64,000 nt of DNA from Marivirga harenae (GTDB lineage Bacteria > Bacteroidota > Bacteroidia > Cytophagales > Cyclobacteriaceae), in NCBI RefSeq assembly GCF_030534335.1, contig NZ_CP130565.1:3245501-3309500 (forward strand). Reading direction: 5' to 3'. Both the position numbers and the translations under genes were made by a program. Positions 34,702-44,703 of this stretch are shown in pieces; positions within the stretch are counted from its first letter, which is position 1; the number at the start of each line of letters is the position of its first letter. Under the pieces are notes generated by a model that searched no databases, was not told where the DNA came from, and saw only the letters and a list, made by a program, of their open reading frames with translations.

Positions 34702-36555
34702 TTATTTTTTCTTTTTCTTTTTGCCTTTCTCTTTCTCTTTTTTGGCTTCTTCACTTGCCTTCATTGCTTCTTGTAATCGTTGCTGAAACTTGGAAGTCTT
34801 TTTATTTACGTTTTTCTTCTTATTCTCTTCTAGTATTTTTAGGATTTTATCCTCATCAATCATTCTTCTGATTAAAGTTTGCTGTCCAAATGTGATAAGG
34901 TTGGCAATTAAATAGTAGAAACTTAGAGCAGCCGGGAAGCTGTTCAATACGAACATGAAAATTACAGGCATTAAATACTGTATGTTTTTCATCGGTCCTT
35001 GTACCGAACTAACCTGTCCTTGTGACCAAGTAATTAAAAGGGTAGATAAGGTCATTAAAATAGTGAACAAACTAACGTGGTCACCATAAAATGGGATTTC
35101 AAATGGTAGGCTCAAAACACTATCGTAAGTCGATAAATCGGTTGCCCATAAGAAAGATTCCTGTCTTAGCTCAATCGAACTAGGGAAGAAATAGAACATG
35201 GCAAATAGTATAGGCATTTGGAGCAATAAGGGAATACATCCAGATAGAGGGTTAACTCCCACTTTTCGATATAGCTCCATTTGATCGGCCTGAGCCTTCT
35301 GCATATCTCCACCGTGCTTTTCCTTAATTTCATCCAGTTGTGGCTTTAAAACTTTCGTTTTAGCCATCGAAACATAAGATTTATAAGAAAGAGGGGAGAG
35401 TGCTAATTTAATCAATAATACTAGTATGATAATAATCCATCCGTAACTGCTGATGTATTTTTCTAAAATATAAAACACATTGATAATAATGTATTTATTG
35501 ACTAAACTAATTGGAAACCAGCCTAAATAGACATTTTCCTCAAAGTCAGGAGCTACTTTTTGTAGCGTTTTATAGTTGTTCGGTCCAAAGTAATATTTGA
35601 ATTCACCAGCCTTATTGGTTACTTCTGCTAATGGAATTTCCACTTTGGCTTTTCCTCTTTTAACGTATTCAGCGGATAAATCTTCAATATCTGTAGAGAA
35701 TTCAGCTCTTTTCATTGGTACATCCGTGATGAAGGCTTCCATGAAGAAGTTTTGCTTAAAGGAAAACCACTTTACAGGGGCAGCTACTTCCTCGCTGTCA
35801 TCATCAGAACGTTCGCTTAGACCATCCATACCTTCTTCTTCAGAATAGTAGTTCATAGTGACCTTAGTTCTGCTTTGCTGAAGGTCTTTTTCGAACTTGC
35901 GCATTTTTTTATTCCACCTAAGAGTCAATTGATCTCCCAATATTTCATTGGTAAAACCATTAAAAGCTAAAGTGTATCCTACCTGATATTGGTTTCCAGA
36001 TAAGGAATAAACTTGCTCAATACTTTTATTTGGAGCAATTTTCGCTACAAATTTGATTTTGACCGTATCTCCATTGGTTAATTCTCTTTGAGGAGATCCT
36101 TCCAGTTCAAAGTAAAGATCATATAGGTTGACCTCTCCAGAAGCTGTATTGAACAACAATTCCTTTTCCTCATCTTCCTGATTAGTAATGACAAGTGGTT
36201 GCCCATCGAAAGTCTCAAAATCTTTTAATTCAACACTTTTAATTCTACCACCTTTTGAATCAAATGCAATGGCAATAGTTTCTGTATTAAAAGTTGAAAT
36301 ATTAGATTCACCTTTCGCAACTTGTGCAAATGCCCCATATTGGTTGACAAGTGCTTGGTTTAATGTAGAATCATTTTCATATTCAACAACTTCTTCTTTT
36401 TGGTTAGTTGTTGTTTCCGCTTGACTTGGGTCAATTTGTTCTACTTGATTGCTTTCAATATTTTCTGGCTGCTGCGGTGCATCCGCGAAAAACCAAAAGT
36501 ATGCAATCATTAAAATAGAAATCAGGATAAGTCCTGTTGCTTGATTTTTGTCCAT
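34702..36555 (-). CDS. yidC: Membrane protein insertase YidC
   Basis: 617 residues: an N-terminal membrane anchor, a large periplasmic beta domain (about 75-340), and the conserved five-helix insertase core (about 350-570) with YISSYGWIIIILVLLIKLAL, LSGCIPLLLQMPILFAMFYFF and FPAALSFYYLIANL. The C-terminus is a long Lys-rich tail, seen in this phylum, which may bind the ribosome. YidC inserts and folds membrane proteins alone or with Sec. It is 11 bases downstream of pyrG and probably co-transcribed. Confidence 0.97.
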   Translation of the reverse strand: MDKNQATGLILISILMIAYFWFFADAPQQPENIESNQVEQIDPSQAETTTNQKEEVVEYENDSTLNQALVNQYGAFAQVAKGESNISTFNTETIAIAFDSKGGRIKSVELKDFETFDGQPLVITNQEDEEKELLFNTASGEVNLYDLYFELEGSPQRELTNGDTVKIKFVAKIAPNKSIEQVYSLSGNQYQVGYTLAFNGFTNEILGDQLTLRWNKKMRKFEKDLQQSRTKVTMNYYSEEEGMDGLSERSDDDSEEVAAPVKWFSFKQNFFMEAFITDVPMKRAEFSTDIEDLSAEYVKRGKAKVEIPLAEVTNKAGEFKYYFGPNNYKTLQKVAPDFEENVYLGWFPISLVNKYIIINVFYILEKYISSYGWIIIILVLLIKLALSPLSYKSYVSMAKTKVLKPQLDEIKEKHGGDMQKAQADQMELYRKVGVNPLSGCIPLLLQMPILFAMFYFFPSSIELRQESFLWATDLSTYDSVLSLPFEIPFYGDHVSLFTILMTLSTLLITWSQGQVSSVQGPMKNIQYLMPVIFMFVLNSFPAALSFYYLIANLITFGQQTLIRRMIDEDKILKILEENKKKNVNKKTSKFQQRLQEAMKASEEAKKEKEKGKKKKKK

Positions 36556-36566
36556 CTAAATTGTAA

Positions 36567-38201
36567 TTAATTCGATTCTGATAATATTTTATGTTCTAAA
36601 CTAGCTTTAACAAATCTCACAAATAATGGATGTGGATTCAAAACGGTACTTTTTAGCTCAGGATGAAATTGAGTTCCTACAAACCATGGATGATCTGGAA
36701 TTTCTACTATTTCAACTAATCCTGTTTTAGGATTGATTCCTGTAGCCTTCATACCCGCAGCTTCAATATCCTGCAAATATCTGTTATTAAATTCGTATCT
36801 ATGCCTATGGCGCTCATTAATTTTGGCTTTTCCATAAGCTTGGTATGCTTTTGTATTCTTTTTTAGCTCACACTCGTAGGAACCTAAACGCATGGTTCCT
36901 CCTTTTTGTGTGATCCCTTGTTGTTCCAGCATTAAATCTATAATCGGATTTTTAGTATTTTCATCAATTTCAGTTGATGAAGCATCTTTTAAACCCAGTA
37001 CGTTTCTAGCAAATTCCACAACTGAACACTGCATCCCTAAACAAATTCCAAAAAATGGAAGCTTTTCTTCTCGACAATATTTAATAGTAGCAATTTTTCC
37101 TTCAATTCCTCTTTCGCCAAATCCCGGTGCTACTAAGACCCCATGTACACTACTTAACAAGCTTTCTACATTCTCTGCATTTATTTCTTCAGAATGAATC
37201 CACTTTACGTTTACCTTGGTTTCATTTTCAGCTCCAGCATGTATAAAAGACTCTGTTATAGATTTGTAGGCGTCAGGTAATTCGATATATTTCCCTACTA
37301 AAGCAATGTTAATTTCAGAAATTGGATTCTTTAGTTTCCCCAAAAAGTTCTTCCATTGTGTCAATTCTGGTTCCACTTTATGAGAGAGTTTAAGCTTTGC
37401 CAATACTCTTTCGTCCAGTTTTTCTTTACGCATTAGCAACGGTACATCGTAAATGGAGTCTGCATCCATCGCTTCAATAACCGAATTGATATTTACATTA
37501 CAGAAAAGTGCTAATTTCTTTCTTATCTCCTGTGGTAATTTATGCTCTGTACGACATACCAAAATATCTGGCTGGATACCAGATTCCAGCAATTGTTTTA
37601 CTGCATGCTGTGTCGGCTTTGTTTTTAATTCACCTGCTGCTTTTAGATAAGGGATAAGCGTTAGATTGATTACGAGAAAGTTATTGGGACCAACATCCCA
37701 TTTTACTTGTCTTACGGCCTCTATAAATGGCAAGGATTCAATATCGCCAACGCAACCACCTATCTCGGTAATGACAATATCATAATCATTTTTATCTGCA
37801 ACCGCATAGATATTACGCTTGATTTCATCTGTGATATGTGGTATGACTTGAACAGTTTTCCCTAAGTAAGCACCCTCTCTTTCTTTAGTAATTACATTAT
37901 AATAGATTCTTCCCGTGGTTACGTTATTTTCCTGCGAGGTATTTATATTTAGGAATCTTTCATAATGGCCTAGATCCAAATCAGTTTCGGCTCCGTCTTC
38001 AGTAACAAAACATTCACCATGCTCATAGGGGTTAAGCGTTCCGGGATCTACATTTATGTATGGATCAAGTTTTTGAATTGTAACTGAGAAACCCCTTGAT
38101 TGCAAAAGTTTTGCAAGAGAAGCAGCTATAATCCCTTTTCCTAAAGAAGAAGTTACTCCACCGGTAACAAAGATGAATTTAGTATTTTTTCGAGATGCCA
38201 T
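36567..38201 (-). CDS. pyrG: CTP synthase
   Basis: 544 residues, the usual length. The N-terminal amidoligase domain begins [20 protein letters not shown] and contains the feedback and nucleotide loops ([18 protein letters not shown]); the C-terminal class I glutaminase has its Cys in FFGICLGMQ and the His-Glu pair in TQFHPEL. It aminates UTP to CTP with glutamine and ATP. Cytosolic filament-forming enzyme. yidC follows after 11 bases. A perfect -7 box lies upstream. Confidence 0.98.
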   Translation of the reverse strand: MASRKNTKFIFVTGGVTSSLGKGIIAASLAKLLQSRGFSVTIQKLDPYINVDPGTLNPYEHGECFVTEDGAETDLDLGHYERFLNINTSQENNVTTGRIYYNVITKEREGAYLGKTVQVIPHITDEIKRNIYAVADKNDYDIVITEIGGCVGDIESLPFIEAVRQVKWDVGPNNFLVINLTLIPYLKAAGELKTKPTQHAVKQLLESGIQPDILVCRTEHKLPQEIRKKLALFCNVNINSVIEAMDADSIYDVPLLMRKEKLDERVLAKLKLSHKVEPELTQWKNFLGKLKNPISEINIALVGKYIELPDAYKSITESFIHAGAENETKVNVKWIHSEEINAENVESLLSSVHGVLVAPGFGERGIEGKIATIKYCREEKLPFFGICLGMQCSVVEFARNVLGLKDASSTEIDENTKNPIIDLMLEQQGITQKGGTMRLGSYECELKKNTKAYQAYGKAKINERHRHRYEFNNRYLQDIEAAGMKATGINPKTGLVEIVEIPDHPWFVGTQFHPELKSTVLNPHPLFVRFVKASLEHKILSESN

Positions 38202-38237
38202 AAGTTATTTTGAATTGCCTGCTGTACTTATGGGATA

Positions 38238-38245
38238 CAAAGGTA
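38238..38245 (-). promoter_or_regulatory. -7 box of pyrG
   Basis: Minus-strand TACCTTTG, a perfect TAnnTTTG, 36 bases upstream of the pyrG ATG. No good TTTG at -33. Confidence 0.45.
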
Positions 38246-38378
38246 GTATAAGCATTTTAAAATCTTTATCTATTTTGAATATAAATCAATATTTTTCTGT
38301 TCATAATCTTGAATGCTTTCGCTATTAGTCAATTAATGATAAATTAAATTTTAATTGTGATAATCTACTTGCGAATTC

Positions 38379-39125
38379 TTAATTTTCTAGTACCTTAAAT
38401 TCTTGGATGTTGGGATACGCTTCTAACGTATTCCAAGTGGCAAGCTCGGAAATCTCTATTGTAAAAATACTTTCGTGGGTTTGAGCAATTTTAGCCCCTC
38501 CAATGGTTGTATGCCAGTTTTCCCAGCTAAACTTAACTCCACCTACTGGAATTACGGCTACCCACATTTTTACATATTCGGGTATCCCTGTTTCTTCATT
38601 AACTAGCCATAAATAAGAGTCTCCCGGAGTTACTCCTCCACTTTTATAAGTGACTAACAAGCCCTCCAAACTATTATTTTCCTGAGGAATATAGCTTCTA
38701 TCGGTCCCGTCATCTTTGATTTTTGTAATCGGATTTAGCCAAAAGGAATCATTTGCCCAAATTGCATAAGCTTCTTCAAGCAGAGAATTCAAAAGCTCAT
38801 CTCTTTCAATTTTTTTACCTTTAGCGAAAGCAATCCCTTTTTTAGAATCTAGCTTAATGAATACATCATAATTTTCCCAGCTAACTTTAGCCCAATGTCG
38901 GTCTTTATCCCAAACCAAATGATGTTGGCCAGCAAAAACCCACTCCACGATTGCAATTTCCTGCCAAGCGGAATCATTAACTGCCTCTAACATTTTATCA
39001 GCTAATTGCTCTGCTTTCTCGCTATTTTGACCTTGGGGTAAATCTTCATCCACAATTAAATAACCTAAAAATCCTAATAACCCAATTGCTACTAAAACAA
39101 TGAATATCCATTTTAAAATTTTCAT
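38379..39125 (-). CDS. Membrane-anchored protein of unknown function, 248 aa
   Basis: 248 residues with an N-terminal hydrophobic helix (ILKWIFIVLVAIGLLGFLGY), which is a signal anchor or uncleaved signal, and a soluble C-terminal domain rich in Trp (VEWVFAGQHHLVWDKDRHWAK; WVAVIPVGGVKFSWENW). The alternation of strands recalls LolA/LppX-like lipid-binding folds, but I do not recognise the family. Eleven bases separate it from rsmG, so it is probably read in the same operon as rsmG, the sigma factor and the glycosyltransferase. Envelope location is likely. Confidence 0.7.
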   Translation of the reverse strand: MKILKWIFIVLVAIGLLGFLGYLIVDEDLPQGQNSEKAEQLADKMLEAVNDSAWQEIAIVEWVFAGQHHLVWDKDRHWAKVSWENYDVFIKLDSKKGIAFAKGKKIERDELLNSLLEEAYAIWANDSFWLNPITKIKDDGTDRSYIPQENNSLEGLLVTYKSGGVTPGDSYLWLVNEETGIPEYVKMWVAVIPVGGVKFSWENWHTTIGGAKIAQTHESIFTIEISELATWNTLEAYPNIQEFKVLEN

Positions 39126-39136
39126 GCTTTTAAACT

Positions 39137-39760
39137 TTAGAAAGGTATAAATACAATTTTTTTAGTGGTATAAAAAGGCTCAGAGAAGTAGTCTGAGATT
39201 GCAACTTCTTGATACATTCTTTTGATTTCCGCCATTTCATCTTCCAGATCTCCACCTTTTAATGCAATTATTCCACAATTATCGTTGGGATTATCTGACT
39301 GGATTTTTTGATTTACCCAGTTTACGAAAGATTTCATTCTGGTTACGGCTCTGCTAACCACAAAATCAAATTTACCTTTGGTCTTTTCCGCTCTTTGATG
39401 ATAGGCTTCAACATTTTCTAAACCGAGAGCATCAGAAATTGCCTGCACCACCTTAATTTTTTTTCCAATGGAATCGACCAAAGTGAAATGGGCATCTGGA
39501 AACAAAATTGCCAATGGAATGCCAGGAAAACCACCTCCAGTTCCTACATCTAGGATTTTCTTACCAGACAAATCTTGAAATTTGGCGATTGATAAGGCAT
39601 GTAAAATATGCTTTTCGTAAATGTTATCAATGTCTTTTCTAGAAATTACATTGATTTTCTCATTCCACTCAGCATATAGCGTTCCCAAGTCTTGAAATTG
39701 GGCCTTTTGCTGAGTTGTAAGAGTAGGGAAGTACTTTTCAACAATTGAGCTGCTATCCAT
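39137..39760 (-). CDS. rsmG: 16S rRNA (guanine-527 N7)-methyltransferase
   Basis: 207 residues of the RsmG (GidB) family, with the SAM-binding motif ILDVGTGGGFPGIPLAILFP, an acidic LVDSIGKKI motif, and VVSRAVTRM, plus an N-terminal NVISRKDIDNIYEKHILHAL helix. It methylates G527 of 16S rRNA; loss gives low-level streptomycin resistance. The ATG overlaps the stop of the sigma factor by one base, an unusual pairing with a transcription factor. Confidence 0.96.
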   Translation of the reverse strand: MDSSSIVEKYFPTLTTQQKAQFQDLGTLYAEWNEKINVISRKDIDNIYEKHILHALSIAKFQDLSGKKILDVGTGGGFPGIPLAILFPDAHFTLVDSIGKKIKVVQAISDALGLENVEAYHQRAEKTKGKFDFVVSRAVTRMKSFVNWVNQKIQSDNPNDNCGIIALKGGDLEDEMAEIKRMYQEVAISDYFSEPFYTTKKIVFIPF

Positions 39761-40377
39761 TAAAACCGAGTTTCTTTACCTTCAATCAATTCTCGCATTA
39801 ATTCTCTTGAACGGTGCAATTGAGCTTTAATAGTTCCTAATGGTGCTTCTAATTCAGTTGCAATTTCCTCGTAGGACAATTCTTGAAAATATCGAAGTTT
39901 GACCAAGCGCTGATATTTTGCTGGAAGTTTATCAACAAACATGCGCATTAATTCAATTCTTTGTTCTTTTATAGCCAAATCTTGAGGTGTTAAGTTTCCT
40001 TTATCCTCTACATCTATTTCCACTGCATCACCATTATCATCTTTGTATGAAGTATGAATGCTGATCGTTCTCAGTTTCTTTTTACGAATAAAATCAATTG
40101 CATTATTGGTGGCAATCCTGAATAACCAAGTACTGAAAGTATAATCTTTCTTGAATCGGTGAAGACTCTTAAAAGCCTTTGAAAATGCTTCTATAGTTAG
40201 ATCTTCTGCATCATCTACATTTCGGACCATCTTTAAAACCATGTGATAAACAGGCTTTTTATATCTTTTCATCAACTCAGCATAAGCCATTTGGTCTTTG
40301 GCAATCACGGCTTGATCGATCAATCTAAAATCCTTTAGTGCCTTTTCTGAAAAACTTCTATTTTTATTTATTTCCAT
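39760..40377 (-). CDS. ECF-type RNA polymerase sigma factor
   Basis: 205 residues, sigma-70 family, group 4. Region 2 is DAEDLTIEAFSKAFKSLHRF...STWLFRIATNNAIDFIRKKK and region 4 is AKYQRLVKLRYFQELSYEEI...GTIKAQLHRSREL. Regions 1 and 3 are absent. It directs RNA polymerase to a set of stress or envelope promoters, unknown here. No anti-sigma gene is adjacent, which is common in this phylum. It overlaps the glycosyltransferase gene by ten bases and rsmG by one. Confidence 0.93.
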   Translation of the reverse strand: MEINKNRSFSEKALKDFRLIDQAVIAKDQMAYAELMKRYKKPVYHMVLKMVRNVDDAEDLTIEAFSKAFKSLHRFKKDYTFSTWLFRIATNNAIDFIRKKKLRTISIHTSYKDDNGDAVEIDVEDKGNLTPQDLAIKEQRIELMRMFVDKLPAKYQRLVKLRYFQELSYEEIATELEAPLGTIKAQLHRSRELMRELIEGKETRF

Positions 40378-41489
40378 TTAAGATGCTTTGTTAGTGATGC
40401 ATAAATTCCCCATGTCCAATAATAACAATTAAAAAATAATTCCATTATGGGTAAATTATAATACACAAATTTTATCCCAAACTTAATGCTAAGCTTATAA
40501 AACACGACATATTGTCCTGCTACATGCGTTAAGAATAGGAAACTTAAAATTAAACAATCAGTCGGATTTCCCAGCATACATCCTAATATAAATAAAATCC
40601 ATGCAATACTTTGAGTCAAATGAAAAAGTCCTAGTCTAAGCTTATCGTCTGTTTTGTAATGCTTTCCAACCGATAGGTGTCGTTTCTTCTGTTGAAAAAA
40701 TGCGCTCCAATTTTCCTTAGGATTTGACAACGTGAGACTTGTAAAATGAGTGCAAATTCTAGTATTTTCTTTTGTTGAATGTTGATTAACCCAGAGATCG
40801 TCATCTCCTCCCATTACTGATTTGAAATTCTGGAATCCATTTTTTTGTTCAAAAAATGATTTTCTATAAGCCATATTCCTTCCCACACCCATGTATGGCG
40901 ATCCTCTTTGGGCAAATGATAAATAGAGCAGTGCAGTTTGCAAAGTTTCGAATCTTATGAATTGGTTAAGTATGCCTAATCTTTTCTTGTATAGAGAAAC
41001 TCCTAAAACGATTGATGTTGATTCTTTGAAAGAACGTGACATTATGTCAACCCAGTGACGGGAGTTTGGCTCACAATCAGCATCGCTCAAAAGAATTATT
41101 TCATTTTTCGCCAGTTCAATTCCTTTTGTTAGTGCGTATTTTTTTGCATTGAATTCAACAGGTGTTTCGGATATATGGAGAACCTTTAGATGAGAATGGC
41201 TTGTTTCCAGGTCTTCTAACCACTCTTGACTTCCATCATTCGAACGGTCATTAACCAAGATGACTTCATAATTATCATGTGTTTGATTTAAAAATTTTGG
41301 AAGGTGATTTTTAAGATTTTTTAGTTCATTATGTGCACAGATAATGACAGAAGTGGGTTTTAATTCATCACAGAATTCTTCTTCATCATTTTTTGAATAG
41401 ACAAAAGTAAAAAAGTAATAGATATTGAAATAAGCTTGAATCAGTATTACAACAATAAAAATTATGAAAATTACTTGGATTTGCTCCAT
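40368..41489 (-). CDS. Family 2 glycosyltransferase, membrane-bound
   Basis: 373 residues. An N-terminal membrane helix (IFIIFIVVILIQAYFNIYYF) precedes a GT-A domain with SVIICAHNELKNL, the metal-binding DAD motif in ILLSDADCEP and a GGDDDLWV box; further hydrophobic helices lie near residues 290-360. QQKKRHLS is a variant of the QxxRW acceptor motif of processive enzymes. It should move sugar units to a lipid or polysaccharide at the inner membrane. The donor is unknown. First gene of the minus-strand operon with the sigma factor and rsmG, and divergent from tgt. Confidence 0.88.
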   Translation of the reverse strand: MEQIQVIFIIFIVVILIQAYFNIYYFFTFVYSKNDEEEFCDELKPTSVIICAHNELKNLKNHLPKFLNQTHDNYEVILVNDRSNDGSQEWLEDLETSHSHLKVLHISETPVEFNAKKYALTKGIELAKNEIILLSDADCEPNSRHWVDIMSRSFKESTSIVLGVSLYKKRLGILNQFIRFETLQTALLYLSFAQRGSPYMGVGRNMAYRKSFFEQKNGFQNFKSVMGGDDDLWVNQHSTKENTRICTHFTSLTLSNPKENWSAFFQQKKRHLSVGKHYKTDDKLRLGLFHLTQSIAWILFILGCMLGNPTDCLILSFLFLTHVAGQYVVFYKLSIKFGIKFVYYNLPIMELFFNCYYWTWGIYASLTKHLKWK

Positions 41490-41515
41490 ACTAGAAAAAT
41501 GATTCCGCTTTTTGA

Positions 41516-41523
41516 CAAAGATA
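41516..41523 (-). promoter_or_regulatory. -7 box of the glycosyltransferase operon
   Basis: Minus-strand TATCTTTG, perfect TAnnTTTG, 26 bases from the ATG. No matching -33 box was found. Confidence 0.45.
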
Positions 41524-41558
41524 TTGGAAAATAAAAACTATAAATTCTATAGAAGCTA

Positions 41559-41566
41559 TATTTTTG
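41559..41566 (+). promoter_or_regulatory. -7 box of the tgt operon
   Basis: TATTTTTG ends seven bases before the tgt ATG. If used, transcription starts at or next to the initiation codon, so the transcript may be leaderless. The -33 box is not evident. Confidence 0.45.
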
Positions 41567-41573
41567 CATTCTT

Positions 41574-42704
41574 ATGCAATTTACGATTTCTAATAAAGAT
41601 AAAAATTCCAGTGCTAGAGCAGGGGAAATGACCACAGCCCATGGTAATATTAAAACCCCTATTTTCATGCCTGTTGGTACTGCAGGTTCAGTTAAAGCTG
41701 TTCATCAAAGAGAGTTGAAAGATGATATACAAGCCCAGATTATTTTAGGCAATACCTATCATTTGTACCTCCGTCCCGGATTAGAGATTCTCCAGAAAGC
41801 TGGTGGACTACATAAATTCAATGGATGGGAGAGACCGATATTGACAGATAGCGGAGGTTATCAGGTCTACAGTTTATCCGGTACTAGAAAAATCAAGGAG
41901 CATGGAGTTACTTTCAAGTCACATATTGACGGGTCTTCTCATATTTTTAGTCCTGAAGGCGTAATGGATATTCAACGTAAAATAGGAGCGGATATAATCA
42001 TGGCTTTTGATGAATGCACTCCATACCCTTGCGATTACGAGTACGCAAGAAAATCTATGGACATGACTCATCGTTGGTTGGATAGATGCATTCAGCAATT
42101 TGACAATACGGAAGGTCATTATGGTTATGAACAAACACTTTTTCCTATTGTACAAGGTAGCACCTATAAAGACTTAAGAAAACGCTCTGCAGAAGAAATA
42201 GCTTCAAAGGATAGAGCAGGTAATGCGATCGGAGGTTTGTCAGTAGGCGAGCCAGCAGAGGAGATGTATGAAATGACCGAACTTGTTTGTGATATTCTAC
42301 CTCAGGACAAGCCACGATACTTGATGGGCGTAGGGACGCCAGCAAATATTTTGGAATGTATTGCTTTGGGAGTCGATATGTTTGATTGTGTAATGCCAAC
42401 ACGTAATGCGAGGAATGGCATGTTATTCACGACCGAAGGAATAATTAATATAAGAAACAAAAAGTGGGAAGATGATTTTTCTGCAATCGACCCAGCCTTA
42501 GGGAGCTATGTTGATACATTTTATACAAAAGCCTATTTAAGACATTTGGTTCATTCGAAAGAAATTCTTGGAGCACAAATTGCAAGTATTCATAATTTAA
42601 CTTTTTACCTTTGGTTAGTGGAAAAGGCAAGGGAACAAATAATATCTGGCACATTTTATGAATGGAAAGAAAAAATGGTCAAAAAATTAATGACCCGTTT
42701 ATAA
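41574..42704 (+). CDS. tgt: Queuine/preQ1 tRNA-guanine transglycosylase
   Basis: 376 residues. Family marks include ILTDSGGYQVYSLS, MAFDECTPYP, AIGGLSVGEP, RYLMGVGTP and DCVMPTRNARNG with the conserved Asp. It swaps guanine-34 for preQ1 in tRNAs for Tyr, His, Asn and Asp. The C-terminal zinc site is changed: the positions of the three Cys ligands are L309, S311 and D314, and only H340 in IASIHNL remains, so this form may work without zinc or with another ligand. It heads a plus-strand operon with the next three genes. Confidence 0.95.
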   Translation: MQFTISNKDKNSSARAGEMTTAHGNIKTPIFMPVGTAGSVKAVHQRELKDDIQAQIILGNTYHLYLRPGLEILQKAGGLHKFNGWERPILTDSGGYQVYSLSGTRKIKEHGVTFKSHIDGSSHIFSPEGVMDIQRKIGADIIMAFDECTPYPCDYEYARKSMDMTHRWLDRCIQQFDNTEGHYGYEQTLFPIVQGSTYKDLRKRSAEEIASKDRAGNAIGGLSVGEPAEEMYEMTELVCDILPQDKPRYLMGVGTPANILECIALGVDMFDCVMPTRNARNGMLFTTEGIINIRNKKWEDDFSAIDPALGSYVDTFYTKAYLRHLVHSKEILGAQIASIHNLTFYLWLVEKAREQIISGTFYEWKEKMVKKLMTRL

Positions 42705-42710
42705 TTTAAT

Positions 42711-43784
42711 ATGAAGCTACTCGACAAATATATTCTCAAGAAGTTCTTATCCACTTTTATTTTCGTGGTCCTCATTATTCTGGCAATAGTAACGGTTATT
42801 GACTATACTGAGAAAAATGATGACTTCATGGAACATAATTTGAGTTTCTTGGAGATTTTACCTTATTACGGAGCTTTTATTCCTTGGATTGGCAATTTAA
42901 TTACACCAATTACCATTTTTATAGCCGCTGTTTTTGTGACTAGTAAAATGGCAGGGCACACAGAAATTGTTGCTATGCTGTCAAGTGGTATGAGTTTTAG
43001 AAGACTATTGGTTCCTTATATGATGGGTGCAGGATTGGTAGCCATATTAAGCTTCTATCTAAATGCATATGTAATTCCTGATGCCAATAAAACCAGAATT
43101 GCCTTTGAAACCACCTATATTAAAAAGCCATTTTATTTTACCGATAGAGATATCCATTTGAAAATTGCTCCAGAGACATATGTTTATATGGAAAGTTACA
43201 ATAATCAAAGGGATGTTGGGTATCGGTTTACCTTAGAACTGATTGAAGATAAAAACTTGAAGGAAAAGTTGAGTGCTAGAAGAATTGAATGGGACTCGGC
43301 TCAAAGCAATTGGAAAGTTAAAGATTGGACCTTGAGGAAATTTAATGGTTTGGAAGAAACCTTTGAGGAAGGAAAGGAATTGGATACAGTTTTAAATATC
43401 ACTCCCAAAGATTTTGGAAATACTTATGGATTGCAAGAAACCCTTACTTTAACCGAGCTAAATAATTATATCGATTTACTTAAAGAAAGAGGTGCAGATA
43501 ATGTGAAAGTATATCTAATTGAACGTTATATTCGTTTTATGGCACCTTTTGCAGCTATAATCTTGACCTTTATAGGAGTGGTGGTCTCGTCAAAAAAGAA
43601 AAGAGGCGGTACAGGATTTCAAATTGCTTTGGGCTTTGTAATAGCATTTGTATTCATTATTTTCTTTATTTTAAGTAAAGCTATAGCTGAAAACTCTACG
43701 ATGAATCCTATTTTAGCAGTTTGGTTACCTAATATTACTTTTAGTTTAGTGGGCTTAATTCTATACAAATTTGTACCACGATGA
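42711..43784 (+). CDS. LptF/LptG-type lipopolysaccharide export permease
   Basis: 357 residues of the YjgP/YjgQ permease family: LLDKYILKKFLSTFIFV at the start, three N-terminal membrane helices, a periplasmic beta-jellyroll domain (about 130-260) and three C-terminal helices. A second homologue elsewhere would complete the LptFG pair; alternatively this one pairs with itself. It moves lipopolysaccharide from the inner membrane into the Lpt bridge. It follows tgt by six bases, and the next gene overlaps its stop by four bases. Confidence 0.9.
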   Translation: MKLLDKYILKKFLSTFIFVVLIILAIVTVIDYTEKNDDFMEHNLSFLEILPYYGAFIPWIGNLITPITIFIAAVFVTSKMAGHTEIVAMLSSGMSFRRLLVPYMMGAGLVAILSFYLNAYVIPDANKTRIAFETTYIKKPFYFTDRDIHLKIAPETYVYMESYNNQRDVGYRFTLELIEDKNLKEKLSARRIEWDSAQSNWKVKDWTLRKFNGLEETFEEGKELDTVLNITPKDFGNTYGLQETLTLTELNNYIDLLKERGADNVKVYLIERYIRFMAPFAAIILTFIGVVVSSKKKRGGTGFQIALGFVIAFVFIIFFILSKAIAENSTMNPILAVWLPNITFSLVGLILYKFVPR

Positions 43785-44692
43785 CAATAGAGGCTAAAAA
43801 CTATCTGCAATTGCATTTTATAGTTTTGATTTGGGGACTGACAGCAATTTTGGGTCTTCTTATTAATATATCTGCAGTTGCTGTTGTTTTTTACCGGACT
43901 TTATTTGCCACGGTCACACTTCTATTTATCCTGTATTTCTGGAAGCTAAGTTTTAAGGTGGGATTCAAAGAGTTTTTGAAAATACTTGGGGTGGGACTGA
44001 TTATAGGACTTCATTGGATTTTGTTTTTTGCTGCTGCTCGAGTATCTTCTGCTTCAGTTTGTCTCGTAGGGATTGCTACTTGTTCTTTTTGGACTAGCTT
44101 AATAGAACCATTAATGAGTAGTCGAAAAATTAAAATTTATGAATTAGCCTTGGGTATTCTAGTCGTAATGGGTCTATACATTATCTTTAGTGTAGAATTT
44201 CAATATTTGGAAGGGCTTATAATGGCCATAATCTCTGCTATTTTAGCGAGTGTATTTACGGTCTTGAATGGTAAGCTTACACATCACCATAATCATTATG
44301 TTATTACTTTTTATGAAATGATGGGCGCCTTAATAGGTTCTATTATTCTAATACCCCTTTATTTAAGTTATTTCAATTCAGAAATTGTAGATTTTATTCC
44401 TAATCAATGGGATTGGTTTTACCTTATAATTTTAGCAGTAATTTGTACAGTATTGGCATTTTCAATGTCTGTTAAGGTGCAAAAAGTATTAAGTGCTTTT
44501 GTAGTAAATCTTACAGTAAACTTAGAACCAATCTATGGAATTATCTTAGCTTTTCTTATTTTTGGTGAGGAAGAGAAAATGAGTTTCGGATTTTATGTAG
44601 GAACATCCATTATTTTGCTTTCTGTGCTTTGCTATCCTATTGTGAATAGAGTAATGAAAAGGAGAGCATTGCAAAGTGATATATTAAGATAA
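43781..44692 (+). CDS. EamA-type drug/metabolite transporter
   Basis: 303 residues with ten predicted membrane helices in two EamA repeats. Motifs such as LIWGLTAILG, FYRTLFATV and NLEPIYGIILAF are typical of the DMT superfamily. It probably exports an amino acid, base or other metabolite; the cargo cannot be read from the sequence. Its ATG overlaps the LptF/G stop (ATGA), so it is coupled to it in the tgt operon. Inner membrane. Confidence 0.88.
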   Translation: MTIEAKNYLQLHFIVLIWGLTAILGLLINISAVAVVFYRTLFATVTLLFILYFWKLSFKVGFKEFLKILGVGLIIGLHWILFFAAARVSSASVCLVGIATCSFWTSLIEPLMSSRKIKIYELALGILVVMGLYIIFSVEFQYLEGLIMAIISAILASVFTVLNGKLTHHHNHYVITFYEMMGALIGSIILIPLYLSYFNSEIVDFIPNQWDWFYLIILAVICTVLAFSMSVKVQKVLSAFVVNLTVNLEPIYGIILAFLIFGEEEKMSFGFYVGTSIILLSVLCYPIVNRVMKRRALQSDILR

Positions 44693-44703
44693 TTCAATTA
44701 ATA

